The notes under the pieces: model-generated
The model's input: the letters and a program-made list of their open reading frames with translations, nothing else
What the model was told of the DNA's origin: nothing
Database searches by the model: none
Program-made: the position numbers and the translations under genes
Origin: Parelaphostrongylus tenuis
Taxonomy: Eukaryota > Nematoda > Chromadorea > Rhabditida > Metastrongylidae
Reading direction: 5' to 3'
Assembly (NCBI GenBank): GCA_019055375.1
Contig: JAHQIW010000733.1
Span: forward strand, 20,986 to 84,985
DNA length: 64,000 nt
Part shown: one piece after another, positions 30,401 through 42,019 of the stretch
Numbering within the stretch: the first letter of the stretch is position 1
Layout of the letters: each line of letters begins with the position of its first letter

Positions 30401-31313
30401 GATCAAATCTAACTACTTATTCAAGTGCGATACCAAATCGAAAAACTGAGCCGAAGAGTCTCCATATGAACAAATTTCGACTTTGTGGACATCGACAAAC
30501 TTTGAAGTAGATCTCTTCTTTATGACTTTACTGCAAATCGACGCTATATGTTTCTTCGTGGTTGTAAACATGACGAGTGAAAATTAAGTAGCCATTGATA
30601 ATCATACTCACATAGGAATACAGGCCTCAACGGCGTAGTCGGCTTCCTCACAGATAACGCAGGCGGGGATTCATCAGAATCCACAGTCAGAGAGAATGCT
30701 CCTGAATAGAGAAAATATTTCCCTTTCTGTCAAGCTCTCCTATTCAGTTACTAAAGGAAACGACTCCGGCACATTTACACTCTCTACGCATTTCTCTCAA
30801 AAGAACTGTTATAGGAAGTAGGAAATCTCTACAATGGATGTTAGTAGAAAACTCGATGAAAGTGGAGTCTCTGAGTGAAACACTCGGACTGTGTTATAAA
30901 GGAGATCGTCGAAGTATTCAGGCTCACCTTGTGCTCGCACCTTGCTACTTACCTTCGAAAATTCTGAAATAATACTGAAGTGTGCTCCACATGACAGTGA
31001 TAATCACATAATTGAAAGAGGAGTGTTAGTAACAACAACAACAAACCGTGACAATATCGAGATCCGCTTGGACGAACCGCTTTATGAGAGAAGAAGACGC
31101 GCTGCATACAGGGACGTCGTTTCCAAGCGACTATAAAAATTACTTACCCAAAATAAGGTCTTTTTAGTCCAAATGAAATACTCTAGAGTTTAGAGATGTA
31201 AAATCTTAATTAATTTAAAATGCAAAACAAGAACGCGTGTTCTAATATGCTTTACCAGATATAAAAGAAAACCAAAAATTCAGAAAGTTGAAAATACGAG
31301 AAACTACATTGTA
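30401..31313. other. No gene recognised
   Basis: No coding region with splice support. A 64-codon plus-strand frame (30942-31136) contains a run of Thr codons and is not called. Confidence 0.4.
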
Positions 31314-31800
31314 CTAGGGCTGTGTAGAAACTTCGTACCCTTTTGCTTTTAATACGATTGTTCCAATGAAACTGCATTTTCTGATATCATTCAATTGTGC
31401 ATTTTCTTGCGAACATTTCGGCATGCATGAATGGCGCATAGGGCAAAATGCTAACGAAGCGGCGCTCAAGAATAATAAAGTTTGGGACAATGATACGGTT
31501 GGAGGACGGCTAGAGCGTAATTTGCGAAATTCAAAGCTAGAGAGATCAGTCTCGCTCGGACCATCTACAGGAAGTTCAATCAATCTTGTGCGTCACTTCA
31601 TTAGCATTTTCTCTAGCGCACCAGCAGTGCATGGGTAGCAAGCGAATTTGTTCCCGAGACAATACATATTGATGCAAATATAGGCAAGTTGTATATCAAA
31701 AGTTCGCATCAAAATGCGCAATCAAAAGATATAGAAATCATGCACTTTCATTGCAAAAGTCTCATTAATAACTGAAGCGGCACGAACTTCTTACAGAACT
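31314..31800. mobile_element. mariner-derived fold-back element, copy 2
   Basis: Same architecture as 29095-29870. The left half on the plus strand reads EWRIGQNANEAALKNNKVWD followed by NDTVGGRLERN. The right half, on the minus strand, begins with a leader matching the other copy's right end and reads RLLPMHCWCARENANE. Termini AGGGCTGTGTAGAAAC and, reversed, AGAAGTTCTGTAAGAAG pair approximately. Confidence 0.6.
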
Positions 31801-32139
31801 TCTTGATAGGAATCAAAAAATGGCAGGTATCTATAAACCAGGCAACCACTTTAGCAATACAAATAAATTTAGTAGAAGTGCCCTCAAAAAAGACTAAGCG
31901 GTTGGAAGTACTTGTAGTTTTTTCGGAATAAAGCCATTCACTTCAGCTGTAACAACGAACTAAACAACTCCTTAAGGGGAATGAGTAGAGTGAAAGCAGT
32001 TGGTAACTCCCTCAGATCAACTCAACCATCTAAATAACACTGTTAACCAGTTAAAAGCTTTTTGAAGAAAGGCCGATGCTCCCAGAAAGTTGTGGTTCCA
32101 CCAATTCGAAAGGGGACTGTGATGAGATCTTTTTTGCTG

Positions 32140-32290
32140 GGCAAGAATTTTTATAGAAGTAATCATTCGAAAGCTTAAATCTTGGAGAACTGCAGTACGT
32201 GCTCGCTTTTCGTGAAGATCCTTTCACAGCGCTGTAGCATTTGAAATAAAATCATGCTTCGCACTGGTTTTTTTCATAATTATCACACTT
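32140..32290 (+). repeat. R1 repeat unit, clear
   Basis: A single well-defined unit: AGTAATCATTCGAAAGCTTA, AATCTTGGAGAA, then CAGCGCTGTAGCATTTG and CATGCTTCGCACTGG. Useful as a reference for the family. Confidence 0.6.
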
Positions 32291-32439
32291 TTATATCGCA
32301 GAAAAAAGCCGTTGCCTTAACTATCAACAACCTTTGAGTAGTGTGGATGTCGTTGAGTTTATAATATGCGTGTTCTTGAGAAAAGCCTTTTTACAACCCA
32401 ATATCATTCGTATTAAGATAACGCTTTTCACGCGTCTCC

Positions 32440-33365
32440 ATACTTTAACTCTTTCGCAACCGTGGACCCACTTCCTCTGTAGCTCTGAATTCCAACGTCG
32501 CAACGCTGGACGGTTTGCCGCACCTCCTCTGCATCTCAAACCGCCACCGTGAGCGCTTCGAATGTACCATTATATTATCTAAATTGTATCAATATCATAC
32601 CTTTATTTCGAGTGCTTTATTTAGACCACGCTCAATTTTCAATAGATTTTTCCATCATTGTTTGAACCAACTTGTTATGTGGGCTGGTGAGGGCTCTTGT
32701 ACAGCTCGATACACGTGTTTTGTCCTTACAGACTCTTCAGTCGGGTAGAAACCCGTCGTCTTTCGATATTTTTATAGTCAGGTCTTTCGGGAACTCTGCT
32801 CCCTTACAGAGATTTATCGAATACGAACGTTTCACACTCTATGTCAAGCGAAATTTCCACCTAACACAGAGCGTTTGCGCACTCGATTGCTCCTTGGCTT
32901 GTATTTTTATCATATTATACCTTTATTTCGAGTGCTTTATTGAGACCGCGCTGAAAATTCAAAAAAAAGTAAGGGAGCAGAGCTCGCGAAAAAACTGACT
33001 ATAAAAATATCAAAGTCGACGGGTTCTACCCGACTGGCGAGTCTGTAAGGACTAAACACGTGTATCGGGCTGTACAAGAGCCCTTACCAGACTACTGACA
33101 AGTTGGCTCAAATAATAATGAAATAATGTATTAATGTTGTCACTTCCCCCACTTATAACAATGTAATACATTTACATATAACATAACTTAGGAAAATAAC
33201 AACAGTAATACAATTGAAATAATACAACATTATATTCATTGCGTCCCCAGGCCGGTGTTCGAGATGCGGAGGAGATGGGGCAGACAGTTCAGCGTGGCTA
33301 CTCTGGAGGTTAGAGACGTAGAGAGAGTGGGAGTGGGTCCACGGTATCAAGAGGGCAAAAAATTG
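32440..33365. mobile_element. M2-like element interrupted by M1
   Basis: The left arm (32450-32560) has CCGTGGACCCACTTCC, CAACGCTGGACGG and CTCCTCTGCATCTC. The right arm (33245-33360), read in reverse, has CCGTGGACCCACTCCC, CCACGCTGAACTG and CTCCTCCGCATCTC. The arms therefore belong to one inverted-repeat element whose terminus resembles M2. An M1 element lies between them. Confidence 0.6.
32595..33120. mobile_element. M1 fold-back element nested in M2
   Basis: The left arm has TTTCGAGTGCTTTATTTAG, GAACCAACTTGTTATGTGG, CTCTTGTACAGCTCGATACA and CAGTCGGGTAGAAACCCGTC. The right arm is its inverse (GACGGGTTCTACCCGACTGG, then CACGTGTATCGGGCTGTACA). About 190 bp of each arm pair. An extra terminal fragment near 32925-32962 shows an internal rearrangement. 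Confidence 0.75.
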
Positions 33366-33685
33366 ATGGGACCATAACTCTTCACTAGGGTCGAAAGAGC
33401 AAAAAGTGAAATCATTAAAACTTCTTTAGACTGAAAAACGACAAACTTGTGAAGGGTCACCAGTTTACGGATCCGATTTAACCAACCAACCTCGGTTCCA
33501 GCATCTGAGTCTACCAAGAATTGACAGATTCACTCAAAACTACTTGTATCCATAGTACGATGTGATGAGACTTATGTCGAGATATCGAATTTTCTCTTCT
33601 GAAAGCTGAAACGAAACACGAATAATAAAAAACTCATGAATAATTAAGCAAATAGCAAGTAAGGAACGAAAACAATATTTTTTAG
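33366..33685. other. No gene recognised
   Basis: Ends in ATATTTTTTAG, an acceptor-like sequence leading into the inverted pair described next. Confidence 0.35.
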
Positions 33686-33934
33686 GGTTGACTTCCGTGG
33701 ACCCAAGCTGGGAGTGTCCGCCATTGTGGGAACGACTTCATCTTCCTGCTCCTACTAGTCGCCGACTACAGCAGTACATTTGTTGCAAGAACGCACGCTA
33801 ATCACCCCAGAACTTAGCTTCGGCTATTTGCAACAAAAAGTAGTACTGCAGTCGGCGTCCAGTTGTGGCAGAGGATGTGGAGTCGGTCCCACGTTGGCGT
33901 ACACGCCCAGCTTGAGCCCGCGGAAGTCAACTGT
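33686..33934. pseudogene. Inverted pair of an exon-like fragment
   Basis: The plus-strand segment 33686-33793 and the minus-strand segment 33934-33828 are inverted copies with a loop of about 34 bp. Each is preceded by an acceptor-like site (ATATTTTTTAG; on the minus strand TTTTTTCTACACAG). The minus copy reads VDFRGLKLGVYANVGPTPHP and the plus copy VDFRGPKLGVSAIVG. The GLKLGVYANVG core resembles the GLK.G.Y.D.G segment of family 27 glycoside hydrolases (alpha-galactosidase type), but this rests on a few residues. Neither copy continues into a recognisable domain, so a captured and inverted exon piece, or a fold-back element, is more likely than a gene. Confidence 0.4.
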
Positions 33935-34239
33935 GTAGAAAAAATTTAGAGAAAAAATAATAAAAAAAAAGAACTTGAGAAAACAAAAGGAAATTCGAAA
34001 AATTAGAAGACGGAATGCTTGACGTTCCCGTATCATCACCAAAAATATCCACGTTGCCACCAGCTAGAACACAGTATCTCACTGGATTAAACACGTGTAG
34101 GACAGCGAGTACGTTTTTACCTTTGCAAAGAAGAGCCTGAGAAGAGAGGGATAGCCTCGTGTTCAGTGATACAGTTGGTCAGAATGCAAAGTGTTGCTTC
34201 GATCTACTTCCCTAACCTTCTCGAAATTACTCAGCTGTA

Positions 34240-34440
34240 CACCTAGGACTGTGAACTTGTACGGAGAGACGTTTCAACTAGCATTCAACGACGTCCGTGG
34301 AAGAAGACGAACTTCTCAAGTAAAAAGCACCCGAAGCAACAAGTGAACTACTCGAGTGTCAATATGGAGGATGAATGCGAATGAACGAATTGAATGCAAG
34401 AAGTGCTGTATAGCACAGAGTGGATGGGTTGACGAGTTAT
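34240..34440 (+). repeat. SINE family A/D tail, degraded
   Basis: ACTAGCATTCAACGACGTCC and GAACGAATTGAATGCAAGAA match the tails of families A and D. The tRNA-like head is not visible. Confidence 0.4.
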
Positions 34441-34689
34441 AGCCCGGGAAATGCTAACAGACTTATTGAGAAGATCACTTTCCCATGAAAAAAGATTGGC
34501 CATTCCTTGTGTTAGAGACTCGGGAACGCTCTGACACAGCTACCTAACAAATCTCAATCTTGACAAAGTGTAGGTTTACTTTCTATTCCTTCGTATTCAT
34601 GCATTCGAAATATCAATCGTAGTAAAGCGTAGGAAGTTAGCACCGTGCCTAGAGATGTGGTGTATCAGAAAGCGATTTGATATGCGATG

Positions 34690-36130
34690 CGGGTACTTTT
34701 GGGTTTTAAGGAAAAAAATGAATATTTGACCTCATTCACTGTACAAGAATCATTAATAGGAGTGCTAGCAATCATTCAAAGCTTATCTGGCTACAACCCT
34801 ATTTAGCCGCCTTCTCAAAGCACCCTTTTATAACGCTATAGAATCTAAACTAAAATTATGTTATACGTCTCTCTCGCGCCTTCATTTCTATAACGCGAAT
34901 AATTCGCTGAAAATACGAAGACCACACGTGTAAGAAATCTCATAGTATCTGAGTTAATCATTTTATATGGAATTTTCTTCAAAGCGGAGAAAAGATTTCC
35001 AATTGAATAACAAGTTGCACCCCACATGTCTAACCCGGCAGGCCATCGATCGGTCGCCCCGGCAGTGTGTTAGCCGCTAAACAAACCGCCGAGAAAGGAG
35101 AAGAAAATTGGGCACATTTCAATTATGAGGGGACAAATGAAAAACCGATCACATTTGTTGGAGAGGAACTTTACTTAGTAGTGTTAGCAACGATTCCAAT
35201 GACGAGAATTGAGGCTACAGTCCCACGTAGCCGGCTTTTCAAAACACCTTTTTGTGACGCTGTAGCATTCATAAAATTATGTACTATAAAACCATGTTTT
35301 TTTCACTTATAGCGCTTATATTTCGTTGGACAAAACTCTTTACTTGGAGTGTTAGTACTCAAACTATAGCGCAATCTTCAAAGAGCTCAAAAATATGTCT
35401 GCTTTCCAAGAAGCTCTTTCGATCTTGTCATCTCCTCTGATCATTTGATTTGTGATTGAACCTCACCGGACGAAGATCTTTCTTCAGACTATCAGTAATC
35501 ATCTGATAAATCAATGTTTGCTGGTTCTAACTATATGCGTATTTTCTGAAAATCGGTATAGCAGTAAAATGAGATCGAGTTTTACATTTTCGACAACGCT
35601 GTTTACTGGCTAATCGACAAGGCGAAGCCCACCGCAAAGAGAGTGGCCGGAGCGGGTAGAGGCGGCACGAGCGATATTTTGTTATTCAACTGGGAATTTT
35701 TTCTACCCTTTGAAAGAGGTTCCAAATAAAACGGACTGGCTAAGATGTTACGAAAATTTTTGTACAGTCTGATATACTTCTGGCTTCAGTGCATTACGCG
35801 TGATAAAAATTAAAGCTAAAGGCGATATGAAACATAGTTTTTGATCTGGATGCTACAGTGTTATGGAGAGGTGTTTTGAAAACCGGCGACATGGGACTGT
35901 AGCCAGAAATATTAACCTTCGAACGATCATCAACGCTCCCGCGAAAAGTTTGTCTCTAGCAAACGAGATATGTTTTCATTCGCTTCCTCATGAGTGAAAA
36001 AACCAAAAATGCTTGAGTGTGAAATGGAATTTTACTTTTTGAAATTTTGATAGTTTTAGCTATGGAATGACTACCAAAACTTTGAACAACAATAGAAACA
36101 CGTTTTCTTTGAAAGATTGTAAGGGGCGGA
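34690..36130. repeat. R1 repeat cluster
   Basis: At least five units are visible: near 34830 (TATAACGCTATAGAATC), 35250 (TTTGTGACGCTGTAGCATTC), 35490 (ACTATCAGTAATCATCTG), 35570 (GTATAGCAGTAAAATGAGAT) and 36060 (GCTATGGAATGACTACC). Orientation is mixed. Confidence 0.5.
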
Positions 36131-36560
36131 CATAACGAAAAAGTATTGGTTTGTTGAAATCAGGTAAACAGTTTAATACAAGCAGTCGTAATAGCTACGT
36201 TTCGGTGCTTTCTCCTTTTTCAGGATCTGAAGATACAGATTGATATGCAATTTGTCATTCAAGCTCAAACAACAAACTGTCATATGGAGTTGAGGCGCAT
36301 TTAATCATTTATAAAGCCCCTTGTTTCTCAACTATTCTTATATAATATATTTGGACAGCTGCCAAATTGGTCGTGAATGTGTTACATACACAGATCGATA
36401 TTTGTTTACAACATCTCTTGCTATAATATATACAGTATAGATTAGGGTACAGTTCACTTATGAGGGAAAAAAAATGAAAAGCCAATCTTATTCGCTGGAG
36501 AGGAACCTTCTCATAGTAGTGCATGTGACCATTGGATAGCTAACACATGAGGCTACATCC
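36131..36560. other. No gene recognised
   Basis: AT-rich stretch between R1 clusters. Confidence 0.4.
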
Positions 36561-36579
36561 TCACGTCGTTGGCCTCGTC

Positions 36580-37000
36580 AAATTGAGGAAAAAAATTAAG
36601 AAGGCCTTCCTACAATTCAAGTACAGTACTAAAATCTCCATTTCTCAAGCTATCGAACGATTACTAGGAGTCTTATGGAAAAGTGCTGTCTCAAGAAAAA
36701 TCCGATGATGCGCTCACCTCGGAATGCACACCGCCCTCAAAGAGTTAAAAAAGGGTACCTTTCCCCCATCTGCGCCCTACTTCGACCTCTTGCGAAAAAC
36801 GCATTTTCTGAATTTCTTAGGAGATTGAAAACCCATTCAATGGCTTAAATCACTAGAAACTTGATAATATACTCTATTTCTCATAGAGGCCTCTTTATTG
36901 CGCTGTAACAGCAAAGATAAAATTATGTTTCACACTCGGGCATTTTTTGGTGGACAAAACTTGATATGATACTTCACGACTTGAAATCATAAGGAAATGT
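36580..37000. repeat. R1 repeat units
   Basis: CAAGCTATCGAACGATTACT, TTTATTGCGCTGTAACAGC and ATGTTTCACACTCGGGC in R1 order. Confidence 0.5.
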
Positions 37001-37404
37001 TGGAATCAGTACTTCGAGGCAGTTCTTGTCATATGTTATAGTGTTTCCTTTCATTCCAAATGTTCAATATTCATATGAAACGACGCTGCATGGCGTAATT
37101 TACTGTAAGGGCTTTTTTGTAATTGAGGGTGACGCCGAAGAAGAATGTTGATGACGTTGGTAGACTGGGCTAACAGCTTCTAGTTATAGATCAAAGAGAA
37201 TAGTGAGTATCATGGCAGACTTTTGGCTATACTAAGAACTGCTTTCCACTGTCATCAATTGATATTACCAAGATCTGTTTTCTTCTGTCATCGACCCATA
37301 CGAGAGCGCATAGACACTGCAGTGCTCAGAACTTTCTGAGCGTTTTATTACAGTTTATACGGATTTTGTTATAAGCACCAACTTTTTAATTGTCTCTTAA
37401 TCTA

Positions 37405-38420
37405 TAATCTCCATTCTACAACAATATCACCATTGACGTAAGAAGAGCGGTTCGAAAGGCGATACAATTTCGCCAAAACTTTTCACTGCCACCCAACAAA
37501 ACGTCATGCGAACATTAGTATGGAACGATATGGGAGCGAAAATTGACGGTCGACAATTAAACCATCTTCGCTTTAATGAAGATATCGTTCTCATAACACC
37601 AAACATCAGCCAATGGGAGCGAATATTGACCGATTTCTATAACGCCTGTGGAAAGATTGGTCTTCAACTAAATCTAACGATAGCAATGTTCATAAGGAAC
37701 AAATGAGTTCCAAATGCCCCATTCACGTTACGGAATGACAATCTCCGAATTTCTCACTTACGTCTCTCTAAGTCGTGAAATCTACATGATGAACAAACGA
37801 CTTAGCTCCAGAGTTGGTTAGGAGAAATCGAGCGGCTTGGGGAACGTTTAAGAGCGTCGAAGATGTAGTGAAGAGGACATAGAACATCTGATTCCGTGAT
37901 CACAGAACATCCGACTCCGTGATCACCTTTTCGAATCGACAATTATTCCTCCCTAACGTATGCAGCAAACACCTGACCGCTACGTAAGCAGGATGAAAAA
38001 TCACTTAGCGTTGTCGAACGCGCAGTCGAAAGGTCGATGCTGGGAGTATCCCGTATCTTGCAAATGAGAGGAAGGATCCGAAAACCCGACCTACCTCAAC
38101 GATCGAAAATCAGAGACGCCGTTCTACACGCCAGGATATCTAAAATAAGGTGGGCCGGACACGTGATGCACTATTCAACGAGAACCGATGGACGAGAACC
38201 GTTACCGACTGGATTCCTCGGGACGTCAAGCGCTCTAAAGGAAGACCACTGACCCGCTTGTTTGATCTCTTCACGAAAGCGATAGAAGAAAGATCTGATG
38301 TTCAGCGAATAGCTAGAGCGAAGAGGATCCACTGGGCTACTCTTGCACGCGGTAGGGAAAAATGGAAGAGTTGCTGGTATCCGCTCGAGTCACTCGACGA
38401 TCAACGGGACCATAGGTGAT
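37405..38420 (+). pseudogene. RTE-type LINE, 5'-truncated and decayed
   Basis: The sequence matches 56085-57084 of the RTE below from a CTCCATTCTACAAC start. It begins inside the reverse transcriptase palm and runs to the 3' end. The polymerase motif FADD is changed to FNED (about 37571). Later frames read MLGVSRILQMRGRIRKPDLP, with WAGHVM and TDWIPRDVKRSKGRP, split by frameshifts; a 40-bp local duplication (CATCTGACTCCGTGATCAC-type) lies near 37885-37925. It ends in CATAGGTGATCATAAAC. It cannot encode active enzyme. Confidence 0.85.
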
Positions 38421-40570
38421 CATAAACAACGTGAAATGAGAGACGTACTCTCATTTCAGCCGGACCGTTTGCGTCGTACCTAATTCTTTTTGCAGGATTA
38501 TTGGATTTTCTGCAGCTGATTCGTATAAAGGTGTACGTTCATTATAGATAGAGATTGTTACTTTGGCCGATTTAGATTTGGCAGCCTAGCTTAGCCCTGA
38601 GATTTAGTAGCCTCTCCATATTCAATATATTTCTGATTTTCTTCCTTGAGCGTAACGCGACCGTTACATTAATCGTTATTTAACACCTGACGTTTCGGCA
38701 GTTCGCCTTCTTCAGAACCCGGAAAGGTCAAATTGTCTACAATCCAATCAATCGAGCGCCTCCTTTACTCCTTTGAAAAAATTCACCAGACCTAGATTTC
38801 AATCGCATCAAGAACAAAAACAGCTTTCAGCATACTCAGCGCTTTTTACATGTGTTCCATCGAATGGTTCAAGTGGAGATCACCGGAAGGGGATCAAATA
38901 GGCTCGTTATGCTCCGTATTTATTCAATCCGACGCTTCCGTATCAAAGACTTTTTCGTGGTCAGCTAATTAAACTCATTTTGTTACTGTTTTAAGCGCTT
39001 TAGTACGCAACGTATAGCTTGTTAGGGTTTCCCAGGCTCTACCGCAGAAACAAGAGGAGCTTCTCTGTTGGAGGCGACTCCTAATCGTCTCTCAAATAGG
39101 TTCCAGCCGCTTGATTGCAGGGTTCTGGCCAATTTGACTCGTAGAAATAGAGTTTTGTCAAATCGGCACTGCAAAAGCTGCGAGCTCATTCCCTGAATCC
39201 ACCTGCGCTTCTGGGGAGCACCCGATCGCTTTCGATTCGCGTCTATATCCCCTATTCACCGCTTGAAAACATAATCCGTGCCCTTGCGACTAATCATGCT
39301 CCGGGATCCTTCAATGAGGGGGATCTTTGGTGGCCCAACATTATTTTGAAAGAAATTCCAATATTACTTCGCTCCATCCGAGAAACGTCACTGGTTGTCG
39401 AATGTAGATTACAGCGAAAAGTCTATCTCGCAACAGGTTATTTCGAAAATAGTGTGTCTGATGTTTCCATCCAAAAAAAAACTCCATATTGGTATTGAAT
39501 CAGTCTAACGGGACAATTTCTTTTTGATTTACAAGGTCAAAGATTGCCTGTGCGTGTGACGATCTGAAAACGCGTTGGCTAAATTAACCATGAAATTTCA
39601 AGGAACCACAATGGCCCAGCCAGCAAAGCGCAGATTCACTGCACTGCACACTGAAGTATCCCGTTCAGGATATCAGTCACTAGTCATGCTAACAAGCGGT
39701 AAAAAGCGAAGAAATCTCGAGCAGCACAAGTATTGTGCTGTTAGATGTTATTAAATTAGCTGAAATAAGGACTCCAGCAAAACATTATTACCATGCTCGC
39801 TTTGCACATATAATGCCAGAAAAGTCTACCCAGTTACTAACCTTTGCTCTCTTCGTGTGTTTGTGAACGAAGATTTTAGTTACGCGAGGTCGAAAGCATT
39901 CTTTCGTCACAGATCCACCCGTTTCACATCAGATTATCTCATTTGAGGTGCAATTACCAAGCTCAGCCATTCTTCACTTCCAATCTCTCCGTCGAAAAAA
40001 TAGGAGCCGTTAATTGCTATTCAAAAGTTTGTGCTGTGCAGCTGTTGAGCCTGAAGCGATTGCGTTTCGCATACATTTGGAGGATGCATCCACAACTTTT
40101 CTCTATACGTTTTTTCTTGATTCCTTCAATGAGATCTAGGATTCATCTTTGATAAAGTGGAATTTCACGGTGGAAATGAGTCTCTTAACGACATGACTCA
40201 AATAGGAGTCGACCATAATCTCACAAACATCGTACCGTCTTTCTAACATCTCAATGGAATCTCGGCCCTCTTTTCGATCCGATCACCACTTCTTCATGCG
40301 ACAACGCGATAGAGCCATTAGCTGGGAAATATTCATATCAACTCCCAAAAAGAACTACACAAATCGCGAATCACTGAAATATTTCTGAGCTAAAACAGTC
40401 TATGCTAAAGAACTCTCCCATTAGAGAAGGAAGCGAAGAGCGCAACGTACCGTCATCGTTGACAATAGCAGTCGGATGATAAGGACCATTGCAAAGAATC
40501 TCAGTGATAAGTAAAATAAAGTTATTGGAAGCAGCTCAAAAACGATATAGCCTAAAGAACTGCAGCAGAG
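38421..40570. other. No certain gene; repeat-like motif at 38690
   Basis: CTGACGTTTCGGCAGTTCGC followed by CTTCTTCAGAACCC at about 38690 resembles a motif I associate with dispersed helminth repeats. The part 39010-39330 is GC-richer than its surroundings but has no supported frame. Confidence 0.3.
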
Positions 40571-40579
40571 ATCTGTACA

Positions 40580-41075
40580 ACAATGATCCTTTTTTTCTTG
40601 ATATTTATGATAATAAGAGTCGTTCATTATTATTCGAGACAACATGTCATGTTGTGTAGTAATGAACTCTTGTACAGCCCGATACGCCTGCTTCGACCTT
40701 GCAATCTCGTCAGTTGGGCAGAACCCGTCGTCTTACAATCTTTCTATAGCCAATCCTCTCGGGGCCTGCTATCACTAAAGAGGGGTATTGAAGACGAACG
40801 CTTTACACTGTATGTCAAGTGAAATTATCACCGAACTTACAGTGCTGTACATTCGATTGCTCTTTGGCTGGTATTTTCATAATATTATATCCTCACTTCA
40901 AGTGTTTTCATAACACAAAGCTCAAACTTCAATAGATCTGCTCATTAATATTTTAGCTAACATGTCATGTGGTGTGGTAATGGCTCTTGACATGGTGGGT
41001 TAGATAATAATGAACGGATCTATCAAAATTTAAGCGTGGTCTCAAGAAAACACTCGAAACGAAGGAATAATAAGA
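40580..41075. mobile_element. M1 fold-back elements, two partial copies
   Basis: 40610-40860 carries the left-arm order (GACAACATGTCATGTTGTG, CAGCCCGATACGCCTG, CGTCAGTTGGGCAGAACCCG) and the internal CTTTACACTGTATGTCAAGT block. 40874-41075 is a separate short fold-back copy ending in CAAGAAAACACTCGAAACG. The second may have inserted next to, or been deleted from, the first. Confidence 0.65.
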
Positions 41076-41328
41076 GTATTAACACTTTCTCCTTGGATAT
41101 GAAATATCGTGGAAATGTTCTAAGGAACACATTCTGTTCCACAATCTTCTCTTTGAACCAAGATAATATTTGCTGAAGAATGACAGAGCTATGATGGTAA
41201 GCATAAAGAAAAGCACGAATACAAAACGCGATAACATCAGCAAAGACTTTACACGGTACAAATTAAGTCTTCTCAAAAGTTTTGTCACTAGAGCTAGAGC
41301 AATAAACACCAAATCTATTAACTTATTA

Positions 41329-41520
41329 TCAAGATTCTGCGATTCTCGCACCACCACAGCCAAAGTCGCCGGCCAACTCCCTGATAGTCAAAGCCAGATC
41401 CTCTACAAGTGTTTCAATGACGGCCTCTTGGTCGACTTCGCGTGGACTTTCGGAGCGCTGCTTGTCCTTTAAGTTGGTGTTGCCGGTGCGAAACTCAGCG
41501 AAGAATCGAAAAAACAGAAT
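41329..41520 (-). pseudogene. mariner transposase fragment (N-terminal half)
   Basis: The minus strand reads FFAEFRTGNTNLKDKQRSES, then PREVDQEAVIETLVEDLALT and IRELAGDFGCG, before a stop at 41331-41329. This is the linker and second helix-turn-helix part of mariner transposases (family form GRPREVD.EAV...E.D..LT.R.LA.DF.C). No catalytic part follows on this strand. Confidence 0.7.
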
Positions 41521-41587
41521 CCTTGTGCATGGTTGACGTCCTTAAAGGTGCTCCGAAAGCTCGGGGAATTCTACACAATGCGGTATT

Positions 41588-41740
41588 GACTTGTTCAGTG
41601 ATAGATGGAAGAAATGTCTAGAGGTGGATGGCGTCTACTTCATATAGTGCTTCTGAGCTAATTTAATTACTTCTAGTTAATGAGTTTGGTGTTTATTGCT
41701 CTTGTGCCAAAATTTACGACAAGGCCTAATATAAATATGT
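41588..41740 (+). pseudogene. mariner transposase fragment (C-terminal end)
   Basis: The plus strand reads DLFSDRWKKCLEVDGVYF, the closing segment of a mariner transposase, with a stop at 41645. It is followed by the GTTTATTGCTCTTGTGCC block also found after 17275-17410. It lies back to back with the opposite-strand N-terminal piece. Confidence 0.7.
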
Positions 41741-42019
41741 ATTTCTCTTAAGCCACGTAATGTATTACCTTTATAAGAAGAGAATTTCAGTGCAATGGAA
41801 AACATTGCTCACGGCAATCTCATTTAAAAAGGTTGACCGAAGGTACTGTCGCAACTATCGTACGATATGCATAATGTGTGAGGGAGAAACAAATAATTCT
41901 GCTAGGGCTATCACTAGAAATATTAACGGACATTCCAGGTGTCCAACTATAACATTATTACACCTTCACTTCCGTTTTGCGTGCTGTCATATATCGAAAT
42001 ACGATATATAACAAAGAGT

